Assembly (NCBI GenBank): GCA_902500995.1
Contig: CABVSR010000002.1
Span: forward strand, 124,001-188,000
Source of the DNA: an uncultured Nitrospira sp.
GTDB taxonomy: Bacteria > Nitrospirota > Nitrospiria > Nitrospirales > Nitrospiraceae
Length of the DNA: 64,000 nt
Reading direction: 5' to 3'
This document shows positions 35,901 to 44,603 of the stretch, one piece after another. Each line of letters opens with the position of its first letter. Within the stretch, counting starts at the first letter, position 1. The notes beneath the pieces were generated by a model. The model was not told the origin of the DNA. It was given only the letters and a program-made list of their open reading frames with translations, and made no database searches. The translations under genes were made by a program, and so were the position numbers.

Positions 35901-38900
35901 CTGCGGTCCGGCCGCAACTCCTCGACCAGTTTCTCGAAAGGAATGTCCTGGTGAGCATAGGCGTCGAGCGACAGATCCCGCACGTTTCGCAGCAACTCCC
36001 GGAAGGTGAGCTCACCGGTCACCTCCGTTCGCAACACCAGCGTGTTGACAAAGGTACCGATCAACTCCTCGATTTCCAGCCGGTGACGGTTGGCGATCGG
36101 CGTCCCGATCACCAAATCCCTTTGTTGCGTGAGACGATGGAGCAACCCGAAGAAGCCGGCCAGGAACACCATGTAGAGCGTGACCCCTTCGCGCACGCTC
36201 AGTTGCTTGAGTCGATTGACCAGCGACCAGGACAGGTCGAGCGAGACATGATCGCCTTTGAAGGAATGCACCGGCAGACGCGGCCGATCGGTGGGCAGGG
36301 CCACGACAGGCAAATCGGTCAGCTGTGACTTCCAGTGCGCAAGTTGCTCCTCCAGGACGGTACCGGTCAGCCAGCCCCGTTGCCACTGCGCGAAGTCGGC
36401 ATATTGGATGGCCAAGTCCGGTTGAACGGCAAACGGCCTGCCCGCGCAGAACGCGTTGTACGACGCGACGAGTTCACGCGCGATGATGCCGTATGACCAT
36501 TGATCGGAGATGATGTGGTGGGTGTTCAGAATCACCACCTGGTCTTCATCGCCGAGCTGAATCAAGTAGATGCGTAACAGCGGCCCTCGCTCGAGATCGA
36601 ACGGCCGGCGCGCCTCCGCCGTCGCAAGCTCGAGGGCTCGCGGCTCGCGCAGTTCAGCCGGCACTCCGCGCAGGTCTTCTTCAACCCAGATCGGGTCCAG
36701 AACCTCGTGGATGATCTGATGCGGCTGGGCATCCACTTCGGCAAAGGTGGTCCGGAGCGCTTCATGGCGCCGGACCAGCTCCCCCACCGCCCATCGCAGC
36801 GCCGGCTTGTTGAGCGGGCCGTGCAACCGGACGCTGGCCGGGATGTTGTACGCGGCCGCCTCCGGGGAGAGTCGGTAGAGAAACCACATCCGTTCCTGTG
36901 CGAAGGACAGGGGCAGCGGTGCTCCTCTCCCCACTCGTGTCATCGCCTCGTCGCTCCGCTCATGGAGCGGCTTGCCGGCGGCCTGTGCTTGAGCGATGAT
37001 CTCGGCCAGCCTGGCGATGGTCGGATGTTCGAAGACCTGCCGTAGCGGCAGCGTGATCCGGAAGAGCGATTGCACCCGCGACACCAGTTGCGTGGCCAGG
37101 AGAGAATGCCCGCCCAGTTCAAAGAAGTGGTCGTGCACACCCACATCCTTGAGTTGGAGAATTTCCCCCCAGATATCGGCGAGAACCTGCTCCGTCGGAG
37201 TCCGGGGAGCGAGGAACTCGGAGGTCAACTCGACCTTGCTGGCCCGGCTGTCCGCGGCCACTTGCAGCGCCTTTCGGTCCACCTTGCCGTTGACAGTCAA
37301 GGGAAGCCTGTCGAGTTCAATGAATGCCGAGGGAATCATGTGTGCGGGCAAATGGCCGCGCAGCTGTTCACGCAACTGCGCCAATCCCAGCCGGGTATTC
37401 GGACGCGGAACCATGAACGCCACGATCCGCTTGTCTCCCGGCTGATCTTCACGCACCTCGACCACGGCCCGTTCCAAATCGGGATGCCGGTTCAGGACGG
37501 CCTCGATTTCTTCCAGCTCGATCCGATAGCCGCGAATCTTGACCTGGCGGTCGGCACGCCCCCGGTAATCCAACTGTCCGTCCGGCCGCCATCGCACCAC
37601 GTCGCCGGTGCGATACAGTCGCGCTCCCGGAAGGCGAGAAAAGGGATCGGGGATGAATTTGGCCTCAGTCAGATCGGGCCTTCCCCGGTATCCCCGCGCG
37701 ACGCCCAGGCCGCCGATATACAGCTCTCCTGCCACACCGACCGGCACCGGCTGTTGGTGTCGATCCAGCACGTAGACGGAGGTCTGTGAAATGGGTCGCC
37801 CGATCGGAGGATCGCCGACCGGTTCATCGCCCGCGCCCAGACCGGTCAACTCCGACCAAGTGGCGGCGACGGTGGTTTCGGTGGGCCCGTAAGTATTGAT
37901 CAATCGTACGTCCGTCCCGATCAACTCCGTCCAACGCTGCACCATTTGCGGGAGCACCCGTTCGCCGCCGATGATGACGGTCTTGACGGAGGGAGGGCAG
38001 GCGATCTCTTCCAGCGCCATCCGCGTGACCAGCTCGTGCCAATAGGCCGTGGGCAGATCCAGGATGGTCACGTTCAGGTCCAGGCATCGATCCACAAAAC
38101 CGGAGACCGAATCCACCATCGTCGCCGTCCGCAGGACCAGCGTCGCGCCGGTGGCCAGGCAGGGAAAGATTTCTTCCGCGGCGGTATCGAAACTCAGCGA
38201 GGCGAATTGCAGCACCCGATCCTGCGCGGTCAGGCCGATGATCTTCGTGATGGCTCGCACATAGTTCGCAATCGACCGGTGCTCGATCATCACGCCCTTC
38301 GGGTGACCGGTGGACCCTGACGTGTAGATGACATAGGCCAGATTGTCCATCACGTCGGTTCCCGCGATCGGGCTATCGGGGAATCGCTCAATCTGCGCCC
38401 ATTCGGAGTCGAGGCAAATCGTATGCGGATTGCTGGCAGGCAGCCGGCTTAGCTGATCCTGTTGCGTCACCAAGACCCGCACCTGGCTGTCCCGCAACAT
38501 ATACTCCAGCCGTTCGGCCGGGTAATCGGCGTCCAGCGGCAAGTAGGCGCCGCCTGACTTGAGAATGCCGAGCATGCCCACGATCAGGTTGAGCGAGCGC
38601 TCCAGACACAGCCCGACCACGACACCCGGTTCGACGCCTCGACGGCGCAGATAATGAGCGACCCGGTTCGCGCGCGCATCCAATTCCCGATACGAGAGCG
38701 ACTGTTCGTTCTGTTCGACCGCAACGGCCTCGGGAGTCAGCCGGGCTTGCGCTTCGATCAGACGATGGAGGCAGCGTTCGGATTCTGCCGCGGCGGAGGA
38801 TTGGCCCCATGCCAAGACGGTCCGCTCTGTTTCCGCTTCGGACATGAGCGGCAGGCAGCTGATCTTGCCGTCCGGATTGTCGACCAATCCCTCCAGGAGT

Positions 38901-41900
38901 CGCACGAAATGCTCTTGCATGCGCGCGATCCGATCCGCATCGATCAAGGCATCTTTATACTCCACATAGCCGCTTAACCCCTGCTCCGACTCGGCAAGCT
39001 CGAGACAGAGATCGAATTGGCCGCTCTGTTGAGGGATGACATAGGTCTCCCATGCGGGCAATTGCTCCACCGAATCTGCCAGGCGCGACTCGTCCATCCG
39101 CCTATCGAGTTCCGCCAACAACCTGAACTCTTGCAGCACGAACAGCACCTGCGCCAGGGGCGCCCGTGATCCATGGTGCGCCGGACGTGTATCCGCCACC
39201 AACCGCGCGTAGGGATAATCTTGATGGGACAAGGCTTCCAACAGCGTCTGCTTCGTCTGCGCCAGCACCTCACGGCCGGTGGACTCCGGGTCAAGGCTCT
39301 CGCGCAACACCAGCATGTTCACAAAATCACCGACCGTGTGCGCGAACCGGGCCCGGCTACGACCGAACACCGGCGTGACCACGGTGCTGTCTTCTTGAGC
39401 CGTGTAGCGAGTGAGCAGGATTTGAAGCGCGGTCAGGCAGAGGGCATACAACGTCGTGCCTTCAACGCGGGCCAATTCCTTGAGGCGGCGGGTCAAACCG
39501 CTCTCAATGTGGAAGGCGTGCCAGGCATAATGGCTTGGCTCAACCGTTGTCGCGGGCCGGTCGAACAGCATGTCATAATTCGGCAACTCGCCGGCCAGCT
39601 TCGCCTTCCAATATTGCCCCAACCGGCGGCCCTCTTCTCCTTCCAGCAGGGTCCGATGCCACTCGATGAATTCACCATAGGCCGCCGGAAGGGCGTGATG
39701 GTTTGGCGGAGGCTCAGGCAGGCCCGCCGCTGCGGACCCGTAGCGCCGCTTCACATCCTCGACGAGCTGTGTCATCGACCAGCCGTCCACGACGATATGA
39801 TGCGCGATCACCAACAACCAGTTCTGCTGCCCGCCATGAAACAGAGATGCTCGCCAGAGGGGGCCTTGCGTGAGCGTAAACGGAACCGCCGCCACCGCGA
39901 GAGTTTCCTGCCGTAACCTGGCCCAGTCCCAGGTAGAACTGTCGATCTTGCTCCAACTCAACGGGAGCCGGTCGTGAATCCGTTGGACCGGTCCATCCTG
40001 CTTCGCCTCAAACGTGGTGCGGAGCATGGCATGCTGCTCGCCAATCGCTTCAAGCACCTCACGCAACCGGTCTTCATTGACCTCGCGAGGCAGGGGCAAC
40101 AGTACGGCCACATTCGCCGCAGCACTGGCCGGATCGAGTTGACTCAGGAACCAGAGAGCTGCCTGGTTGTCGGAGAGTGGAAAGACCTGTTCGGCAGGAG
40201 CCTTCGCAGGGACGGCCTCGGGCGCGGGCCGCTGTTCGCCGGCCCACTCGCGCTCGATCATTGCCGTCAGATCGGCCGGTGTCGCGCCACCCAGCAGAGC
40301 GTGGAGCGAAAGTGCCACGTGACACGATTCTTCCAGGCGATGCAGCACCTCGGCGGCCATCAGTGAATCGAGTCCCAGGAGATGGATCGGCTGATCAACG
40401 GTGATGCTATCGGGCAAGCGACCGAGGCGATCCGCCAGCAGTTGCCGCACCATCTGTCCAATGGCCGTTCGACGCGCCTCCTCCGAGAGACCCTGCAGTG
40501 CATCGGCGCGCATGAGGACTGGCGGTGGTTGCGTAACGGGAACCGGCGCAACACTTTGTCCGATGATCGACAATCGACCGGCCAGGTACTGCTCGCGACA
40601 AACGCGCCGCTGCACCTTGCCGCTCGACGTCTTCGGAAGGCTCCCCGCCTTGATGAACACAATGGTCGAGACATGGAGATCATGCTGCTCGGAGATGGCT
40701 GCGCGCATGGCGGCGGCCATTTCCTCGAAGGCAAGAGGCATTGCCTGACGCTCCACTTCCTGAACCAGCACCACTGACTCCTCGCCTGCCTCCTCAACCG
40801 TGAACGCCGCCACGCCTCCTGCTCGAAGACCGGCATGACAGGAATCGACCGTGTGTTCGAGATCTTGGGGATAATGATTTCGCCCTCGAACGATCAGCAG
40901 ATCCTTCAGCCGCCCCGTCACGAACACTTCGCCGTCCTTCACAAACCCGAGGTCGCCGCTTCGTAAAAACGGTCCGTCGCCGGTATCCGCCAGTCTGGCA
41001 CCAAAGGTGTGCGCGGTTTCTTCGGGATTGTTCCAATACCCTTGCGTAGTGCTGACGCCGGACAGCCAGATTTCCCCGACCTGCTGCAGCGCGCAACGGC
41101 ACTGCGTTTCAGGATGGGCAATCACCACTCGCGTATCGCCGACCGGCATGCCGCATCCGACCACCCGCCGAACCGGCACGCCCGCTACGCGCACCTCAAT
41201 GGCCGCTCCCTGTTCCAACGCGGCGGCATCGAGCGCCATCACGGTGGGCAGGACCCCGTCTCGCTTCAGTGAAATGAGGAGCGTGTATTCCGCCATCCCG
41301 TACGCGGGGAAGAACGCGTCGCGGCGGAATCCGCTCGGCGCGAAGGCCTCGGCAAACCGTTCGATGGTGTCCGGCGCGATGGGCTCTGCTCCGCAACTCG
41401 CCACCTGCCAGCCAGAGAGATCCAACGTGGCACGGTCGTCAGGCGTGATCGTCTCCACGCAGCGGCGATAGGCAAAATTCGGCGCGCCGCTATGCGTGAC
41501 TCCATACCGTTGGATCGCCTCGAGCCAACGTAACGGACGTTTGAGAAACGTGAGCGGCGACATCAGATACGACGGCCGACCGATCCAGGCCGGCTGAATG
41601 ATGCCCTTCACCAACCCATAGTCGTGAAAATGCGGCATCCACGACAGCGTCACCGAATGGGCGTCATAGGCACCGGCATCGGTAATGCAGCGGCTTTGGG
41701 CGCTCATGTTCCCGTAGCCGACCATGACGCCCTTGGGTGTCGAGGTTGAGCCGGACGTATACTGCAGATACGCCAGGTGCGCGGACTGCGGGCGAACCAC
41801 AGCACAACGCGACGGATCAGCCGAAAGAAGGTCATCGCCCGGAATCCAATGCTCCAACGGCATCACCGTCTCCTGCGACCGGAGCATCTCGAGAACGTGG

Positions 41901-42286
41901 GATGTGGTGAGAGCGCCGGCAGCGTCGGCATCTTGAGCGAGGCGTTCGACGCGCGCCATACCGGCCTGGACGCGGAAGGCATCCGGTGGGGGAACCGGGA
42001 CGGCAATGAGTCCGGCGTAGAGCGCTCCCCAGAAGGCCTGCACAAATTCAAGCCCCGGCGGATAGACCAGAAGGATCCGCTCCCCCGCCGGAAACCGGGC
42101 TTGCAGAGAGCCGGCGATCGAACAAGCGCGGGTGAACAGGTCTCGATACGTGAGTACGGCGTCGGCCTTCAGCCCATCCCGTAGATAGACGTTCGCGACG
42201 TGGTCAGGCTGGTGCTCAGCCCGCCAACGCAGCACATCAAGAATGGTGTCGCCGGCTGGAATAGTAACCGGTGGATGTCTGACCAC
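32924..42286 (-). CDS. Giant lipopeptide synthetase FAAL-PCP-C-A-PCP-C-A-PCP-TE
   Basis: About 3120 residues. Domains with approximate residue positions: fatty-acyl-AMP ligase 1-590; PCP1 (Ser641 in LGLDSLMA); condensation C1 (HHIVVDGW near 828); adenylation A1 (TSGSTG near 1321); PCP2 (Ser1728 in LGGHSLLA); C2 (HHIISDQW near 1925, Gly of HHxxxDG replaced by Gln); A2 (TSGSTG near 2398); PCP3 (Ser2786); thioesterase from about 2830. The A2 pocket reads D-I-L-Q-L-G-V-I-W, close to the glycine code; A1 reads D-T-E-D-I-G-T-V-A, whose acidic residues suggest a basic amino acid with low confidence. The thioesterase nucleophile motif is GGTCTGG with Cys2916. The predicted product is a fatty-acyl-X-Gly peptide, possibly cyclised at release. 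Start uncertain: GTG 42286 chosen; TTG 42361 would add 25 residues. Confidence 0.93.
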   Translation of the reverse strand: MVRHPPVTIPAGDTILDVLRWRAEHQPDHVANVYLRDGLKADAVLTYRDLFTRACSIAGSLQARFPAGERILLVYPPGLEFVQAFWGALYAGLIAVPVPPPDAFRVQAGMARVERLAQDADAAGALTTSHVLEMLRSQETVMPLEHWIPGDDLLSADPSRCAVVRPQSAHLAYLQYTSGSTSTPKGVMVGYGNMSAQSRCITDAGAYDAHSVTLSWMPHFHDYGLVKGIIQPAWIGRPSYLMSPLTFLKRPLRWLEAIQRYGVTHSGAPNFAYRRCVETITPDDRATLDLSGWQVASCGAEPIAPDTIERFAEAFAPSGFRRDAFFPAYGMAEYTLLISLKRDGVLPTVMALDAAALEQGAAIEVRVAGVPVRRVVGCGMPVGDTRVVIAHPETQCRCALQQVGEIWLSGVSTTQGYWNNPEETAHTFGARLADTGDGPFLRSGDLGFVKDGEVFVTGRLKDLLIVRGRNHYPQDLEHTVDSCHAGLRAGGVAAFTVEEAGEESVVLVQEVERQAMPLAFEEMAAAMRAAISEQHDLHVSTIVFIKAGSLPKTSSGKVQRRVCREQYLAGRLSIIGQSVAPVPVTQPPPVLMRADALQGLSEEARRTAIGQMVRQLLADRLGRLPDSITVDQPIHLLGLDSLMAAEVLHRLEESCHVALSLHALLGGATPADLTAMIEREWAGEQRPAPEAVPAKAPAEQVFPLSDNQAALWFLSQLDPASAAANVAVLLPLPREVNEDRLREVLEAIGEQHAMLRTTFEAKQDGPVQRIHDRLPLSWSKIDSSTWDWARLRQETLAVAAVPFTLTQGPLWRASLFHGGQQNWLLVIAHHIVVDGWSMTQLVEDVKRRYGSAAAGLPEPPPNHHALPAAYGEFIEWHRTLLEGEEGRRLGQYWKAKLAGELPNYDMLFDRPATTVEPSHYAWHAFHIESGLTRRLKELARVEGTTLYALCLTALQILLTRYTAQEDSTVVTPVFGRSRARFAHTVGDFVNMLVLRESLDPESTGREVLAQTKQTLLEALSHQDYPYARLVADTRPAHHGSRAPLAQVLFVLQEFRLLAELDRRMDESRLADSVEQLPAWETYVIPQQSGQFDLCLELAESEQGLSGYVEYKDALIDADRIARMQEHFVRLLEGLVDNPDGKISCLPLMSEAETERTVLAWGQSSAAAESERCLHRLIEAQARLTPEAVAVEQNEQSLSYRELDARANRVAHYLRRRGVEPGVVVGLCLERSLNLIVGMLGILKSGGAYLPLDADYPAERLEYMLRDSQVRVLVTQQDQLSRLPASNPHTICLDSEWAQIERFPDSPIAGTDVMDNLAYVIYTSGSTGHPKGVMIEHRSIANYVRAITKIIGLTAQDRVLQFASLSFDTAAEEIFPCLATGATLVLRTATMVDSVSGFVDRCLDLNVTILDLPTAYWHELVTRMALEEIACPPSVKTVIIGGERVLPQMVQRWTELIGTDVRLINTYGPTETTVAATWSELTGLGAGDEPVGDPPIGRPISQTSVYVLDRHQQPVPVGVAGELYIGGLGVARGYRGRPDLTEAKFIPDPFSRLPGARLYRTGDVVRWRPDGQLDYRGRADRQVKIRGYRIELEEIEAVLNRHPDLERAVVEVREDQPGDKRIVAFMVPRPNTRLGLAQLREQLRGHLPAHMIPSAFIELDRLPLTVNGKVDRKALQVAADSRASKVELTSEFLAPRTPTEQVLADIWGEILQLKDVGVHDHFFELGGHSLLATQLVSRVQSLFRITLPLRQVFEHPTIARLAEIIAQAQAAGKPLHERSDEAMTRVGRGAPLPLSFAQERMWFLYRLSPEAAAYNIPASVRLHGPLNKPALRWAVGELVRRHEALRTTFAEVDAQPHQIIHEVLDPIWVEEDLRGVPAELREPRALELATAEARRPFDLERGPLLRIYLIQLGDEDQVVILNTHHIISDQWSYGIIARELVASYNAFCAGRPFAVQPDLAIQYADFAQWQRGWLTGTVLEEQLAHWKSQLTDLPVVALPTDRPRLPVHSFKGDHVSLDLSWSLVNRLKQLSVREGVTLYMVFLAGFFGLLHRLTQQRDLVIGTPIANRHRLEIEELIGTFVNTLVLRTEVTGELTFRELLRNVRDLSLDAYAHQDIPFEKLVEELRPDRSQGGLPLVQVLFNFANTPFARTEFHQLSWTPYEVSRGAAQLDLGLSIDPHASRKAYLEFNTDLFDRTSAERWISQYRQLMETVAEHPEAQLARLSILTGQEQHRMLREWNATDRPVDQGVCFYQLFEAQVSRTPDAVAVLFEGSEWSYAELNGRANRLAHHLRECGVGPDVVVPIFLERSPDLLISLLAVMKAGGAYLPLIPGLPTRRLATMIEASHAAVLITDSSLLGKLPPHQLRVCCLDQDAAILSRQPDQNPSSLSGPEHLVYVLFTSGSTGQPKGVEIEHRALVNFLRSMQQEPGITSRDVLMALTPLSFDIAGLELYLPLLAGAKIVLANRQQAMDGAWLQRELDHGAVTMLQATPATWRMILQFGWKGGRRVKALCGGEALPRELAQELLTRAGSLWNVYGPTETTIWSTLERVRSAERTVSLGRPIANTQVYVLDSNLEPVPVGIPGELYIGGMGLARGYRGQPQLTAERFVSNPFRPGERFYRTGDQVKWLPDGRLEYVGRIDHQVKLRGFRIELGEIESVLANDPTVKQAVVIVREDVPGDKRLVAYVAPREGSACDSSDLRRALRETLPDYMVPSAIVSLDQFPLTPNGKVDRAALPAPSDEPAHEGGQSIEPRNRIELQLVAIWEQVLGITPIGVRDNFFVLGGYSLLALRMFSAIEQTFGTRLPMAVLFQAPTIEQLADVLADEGCTVRWRSLVAIQPAGKRAPLFAVPGVGGNVLVFARLAKLLGDDQPFYGLQARGLDGKEKPFMRVEEMAAHYIEEIRSVQPRGPYFIGGTCTGGLAAYEIAQQLTTQGEEVILAVMESWHPRSYRNHWSRPPYLLWPLLFVWMKVTTYLRLMRRLPAREWATFWKGKLKRIWNLMHHTEAAEHQDEFLYKDQVTYATFHAVARYVLKPFGGQVLNVIASKHPLTNSGDDTRLVFGERAMGMSRTVYLPAEDSGRLFVAPHVKELAQHLQAYWQEAETMLRKRPDGQGDGPSSKAA

Positions 42287-42361
42287 AGAATGCTCAACCC
42301 CAGTGGGACCGAGAGGCCTGCGGAAAACAGGGGCCGTAGCCCCATCGTGATGTAACCACAA

Positions 42362-42566
42362 AAAATCCGGTCACACCACTGTCCCCGGCCGCTCTCACGG
42401 TACGAGGTGAGTCTACGGCGGAATGAATGCATTACAAAACGGAATCACCTTTTCCCCACTCCTGGGAATTCTCTCGTGACGTCAGAAAGTCCGGCTCAAG
42501 CATATGAATTCATTTGAATCTGGCAGCCGTCCACGGTAAGCTGCACGTCTTTGCCTGACCTGGTGC
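42362..42566. other. Upstream region of the synthetase gene
   Basis: The gap between the synthetase and tRNA-Ser genes should hold the promoter of the lipopeptide cluster (minus strand). A self-complementary ATGAATTCAT lies near 42503-42512, but I see no defensible promoter pair or hairpin terminator. Confidence 0.35.
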
Positions 42567-42654
<88 letters not shown>

Positions 42655-42977
42655 TTCAGAATTGCTCGCCCGGAAACCTCCCATCTCATGACATACGCTC
42701 CTGGCAGGTCGAGTACCGAAATCGATTGCGGCATTTGATCTAACTAGGCGGGCTCGCCGCCAAAGTTCATGTGGAGGTGCTGCGATAGCGATCGTGCTCC
42801 TTCTCTATGGTGAGAGAGTCGGCGGCGATGTTTGTCTGTCAGCGGAATGGGGGCGTCCCAGTGGAGTTCGGCGCGTGCTTGCTCTCTGAGACGGGACGAG
42901 AATTCTGGGATTCCCTGGTCGTCGAAGGTCGCGAGTGCGCAGTCAAATGCGGCGCCCCACTCTGCTGATCCTAATGC
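42655..42977. other. Intergenic region after tRNA-Ser
   Basis: About 320 bp with no convincing gene on either strand. It has mixed composition and no repeat of the tRNA 3' end, so an integration site is not shown. Fragments may be remains of a lost gene, but I cannot name one. Confidence 0.4.
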
Positions 42978-44198
42978 TCACGCCCACAAACACGACAGCG
43001 GCGCCGCCACCAGGCGGTCGCCGAACGGCACAACATCCGTGCTGTCATAGAGCACGGCACCGAACGCGAAGCGGTCCCCGCAGGCCTCGGCCAGTGCCCG
43101 CAGGCCTCCGAAGTCCCCAGCCTTGACGGTGGCACCAGCCTTCACCTCGATGCCTGCAATCATTCCGTCATCGCGCTCCAGGACAATGTCTACCTCACGC
43201 ATGTCTCGATCCCGGAAGTGAAGAGGCGTGAGTCGAAGATCCGAGGCCGTCACCAGCTTCAGCACCTCCGAGTATACGAAGCTCTCCAGCAGTGAGCCGA
43301 ACGTGCCGCGATTCGCCTTCACCCGATCGAAGGTAAGTCCACGTGCAGTCGCCAGCAGGCCAGAATCGATGAAGTGCAGCTTGGGCGTCTTCACGATGCG
43401 TTTCAAAGCATTGGTGAACCAGGGTTGCACAGTCGTGATCAGGAACACCTGTTCGAGTAGGCCGACATAGCGTTGCCCGGTCTTATGGCTGACATTGATG
43501 CTGCCGCCCAACTGCGAGTAGTTGATCAATTGGCCGGAATGCTCAGCTAACAACCGCACGAACTTCGGAAGCTCCGTCAACTTCTCCACATCGGCGATGT
43601 CGCGCAGATCTCGAGAGAGGATTGAAGTGAGGTAGGCCCGCGCCCAGTCTCGTCGCCGCCGCTCGCTATTGCGACTGATCACCTCGGGGAAGCCACCAAG
43701 CAGGACAAGCTGAAGGAGATCATCGCCGATAATCGCGTCCTTCCGGCTCTGTAGCTTCCCATCGAAGAGGCGTTCCAGAAAACTCGGTGTCCGCCCTTCG
43801 ATTTCGGCCCGCGCCAGCGGCAGGATTCGGATAGTCTCCATCCGGCCAGCCAAGCTGTCGGCGATCCTCGGCAGTGTGAGAACATTCGCCGAGCCTGTGA
43901 GTAGAAACCGGCCCGAACGATAGTCCTCATCGACCGTCTTCTTGATCGCCAGCAGCAGGTCGGGTGCGCGCTGGATCTCGTCGATAATGGCCTTATCTAG
44001 GCCTCGAATGAAGCTGGTCGGATCGGAGTGGGCGGCCTCGAGAACAGTCTGATCGTCAAGCGTGATATAGGTTCGACCGGCTTCCCCCATCTTCCGGACG
44101 AGAGTGGTCTTGCCGGCGCGGCGCGGTCCCACGATCAGGACGACGGGGGTGTCCGAAAGAGCTTCCTCTGCCCGCTGCTCCACAAAGCGCTCGAACAT
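42978..44198 (-). CDS. P-loop ATPase with DUF4143 domain
   Basis: A 406-residue AAA-type ATPase. Walker A is GPRRAGKTTL near residues 25-34; Walker B is AIIDEIQRA near 76-84, and a sensor-like LLTGSANVL follows. The C-terminal DUF4143 part (about 200-400) ends in a region with DIVLE...GIEVKAG, which resembles the PD-(D/E)XK-like fold often predicted for this family. These proteins are common, patchily distributed and poorly understood. ATG 44198 is preceded by GGAGGT; a longer frame to 44372 lacks support. It is the first gene beyond tRNA-Ser. Confidence 0.88.
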   Translation of the reverse strand: MFERFVEQRAEEALSDTPVVLIVGPRRAGKTTLVRKMGEAGRTYITLDDQTVLEAAHSDPTSFIRGLDKAIIDEIQRAPDLLLAIKKTVDEDYRSGRFLLTGSANVLTLPRIADSLAGRMETIRILPLARAEIEGRTPSFLERLFDGKLQSRKDAIIGDDLLQLVLLGGFPEVISRNSERRRRDWARAYLTSILSRDLRDIADVEKLTELPKFVRLLAEHSGQLINYSQLGGSINVSHKTGQRYVGLLEQVFLITTVQPWFTNALKRIVKTPKLHFIDSGLLATARGLTFDRVKANRGTFGSLLESFVYSEVLKLVTASDLRLTPLHFRDRDMREVDIVLERDDGMIAGIEVKAGATVKAGDFGGLRALAEACGDRFAFGAVLYDSTDVVPFGDRLVAAPLSCLWA

Positions 44199-44468
44199 GC
44201 CACCTCCGAATCCCGACCGGTTGGAATTATTGTTGCCGGCTAATTGGAAGTCAATAGTCCGCTGATTGGAAGCGCGTGAACTTAATCCTGGAAGCACGGA
44301 GAGGAAAAACCTTCTCAATACCAGGCCCAGCAAAGATGTGTAATCCACTATGCTCAGGATAAATCCGCGCAATGACCACCGAGGTCATGAGCGGCTCCCC
44401 CTCCTCTAGTGGTCTATTCGCCTCCGTCCGGCCGGGGTAGTCTCTGGTCCACACAGGAGGGCAGCCAG
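44199..44468. other. Divergent intergenic region, no gene seen
   Basis: About 270 bp between the divergent ATPase and small-protein genes. It is somewhat AT-richer than its surroundings in the first half. No ORF, hairpin or promoter could be defended. Confidence 0.35.
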
Positions 44469-44603
44469 ATGTTTGAACAAACCGACTCCGCGCTGGTGAT
44501 GACGCTGTTGGCCTTGGGCGGGATCGCGCTGATGGCGGATGAGAAGCTGGGATCAACCTGCCTGCAGATGGTGAAATGGATTCGCGCGCGCGGCAGGCGC
44601 TAA
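44469..44603 (+). CDS. Small hydrophobic protein, 44 aa
   Basis: A 44-residue open frame with an AGGAGGG ribosome site seven bases upstream of its ATG, strong evidence for translation. Residues 8-23 (ALVMTLLALGGIALMA) are hydrophobic and could be a single TM segment; the tail is basic (RARGRR), fitting an inner-membrane protein with a cytoplasmic C-terminus. No family is recognised. It overlaps the convergent DUF2779 gene by 4 bases. Confidence 0.55.
   Translation: MFEQTDSALVMTLLALGGIALMADEKLGSTCLQMVKWIRARGRR

Noticed and set aside
44199-44372. Longer N-terminus of the DUF4143 ATPase
   Set aside because: The ATG at 44198 has GGAGGT at proper spacing and begins the conserved region; the extension has no support.
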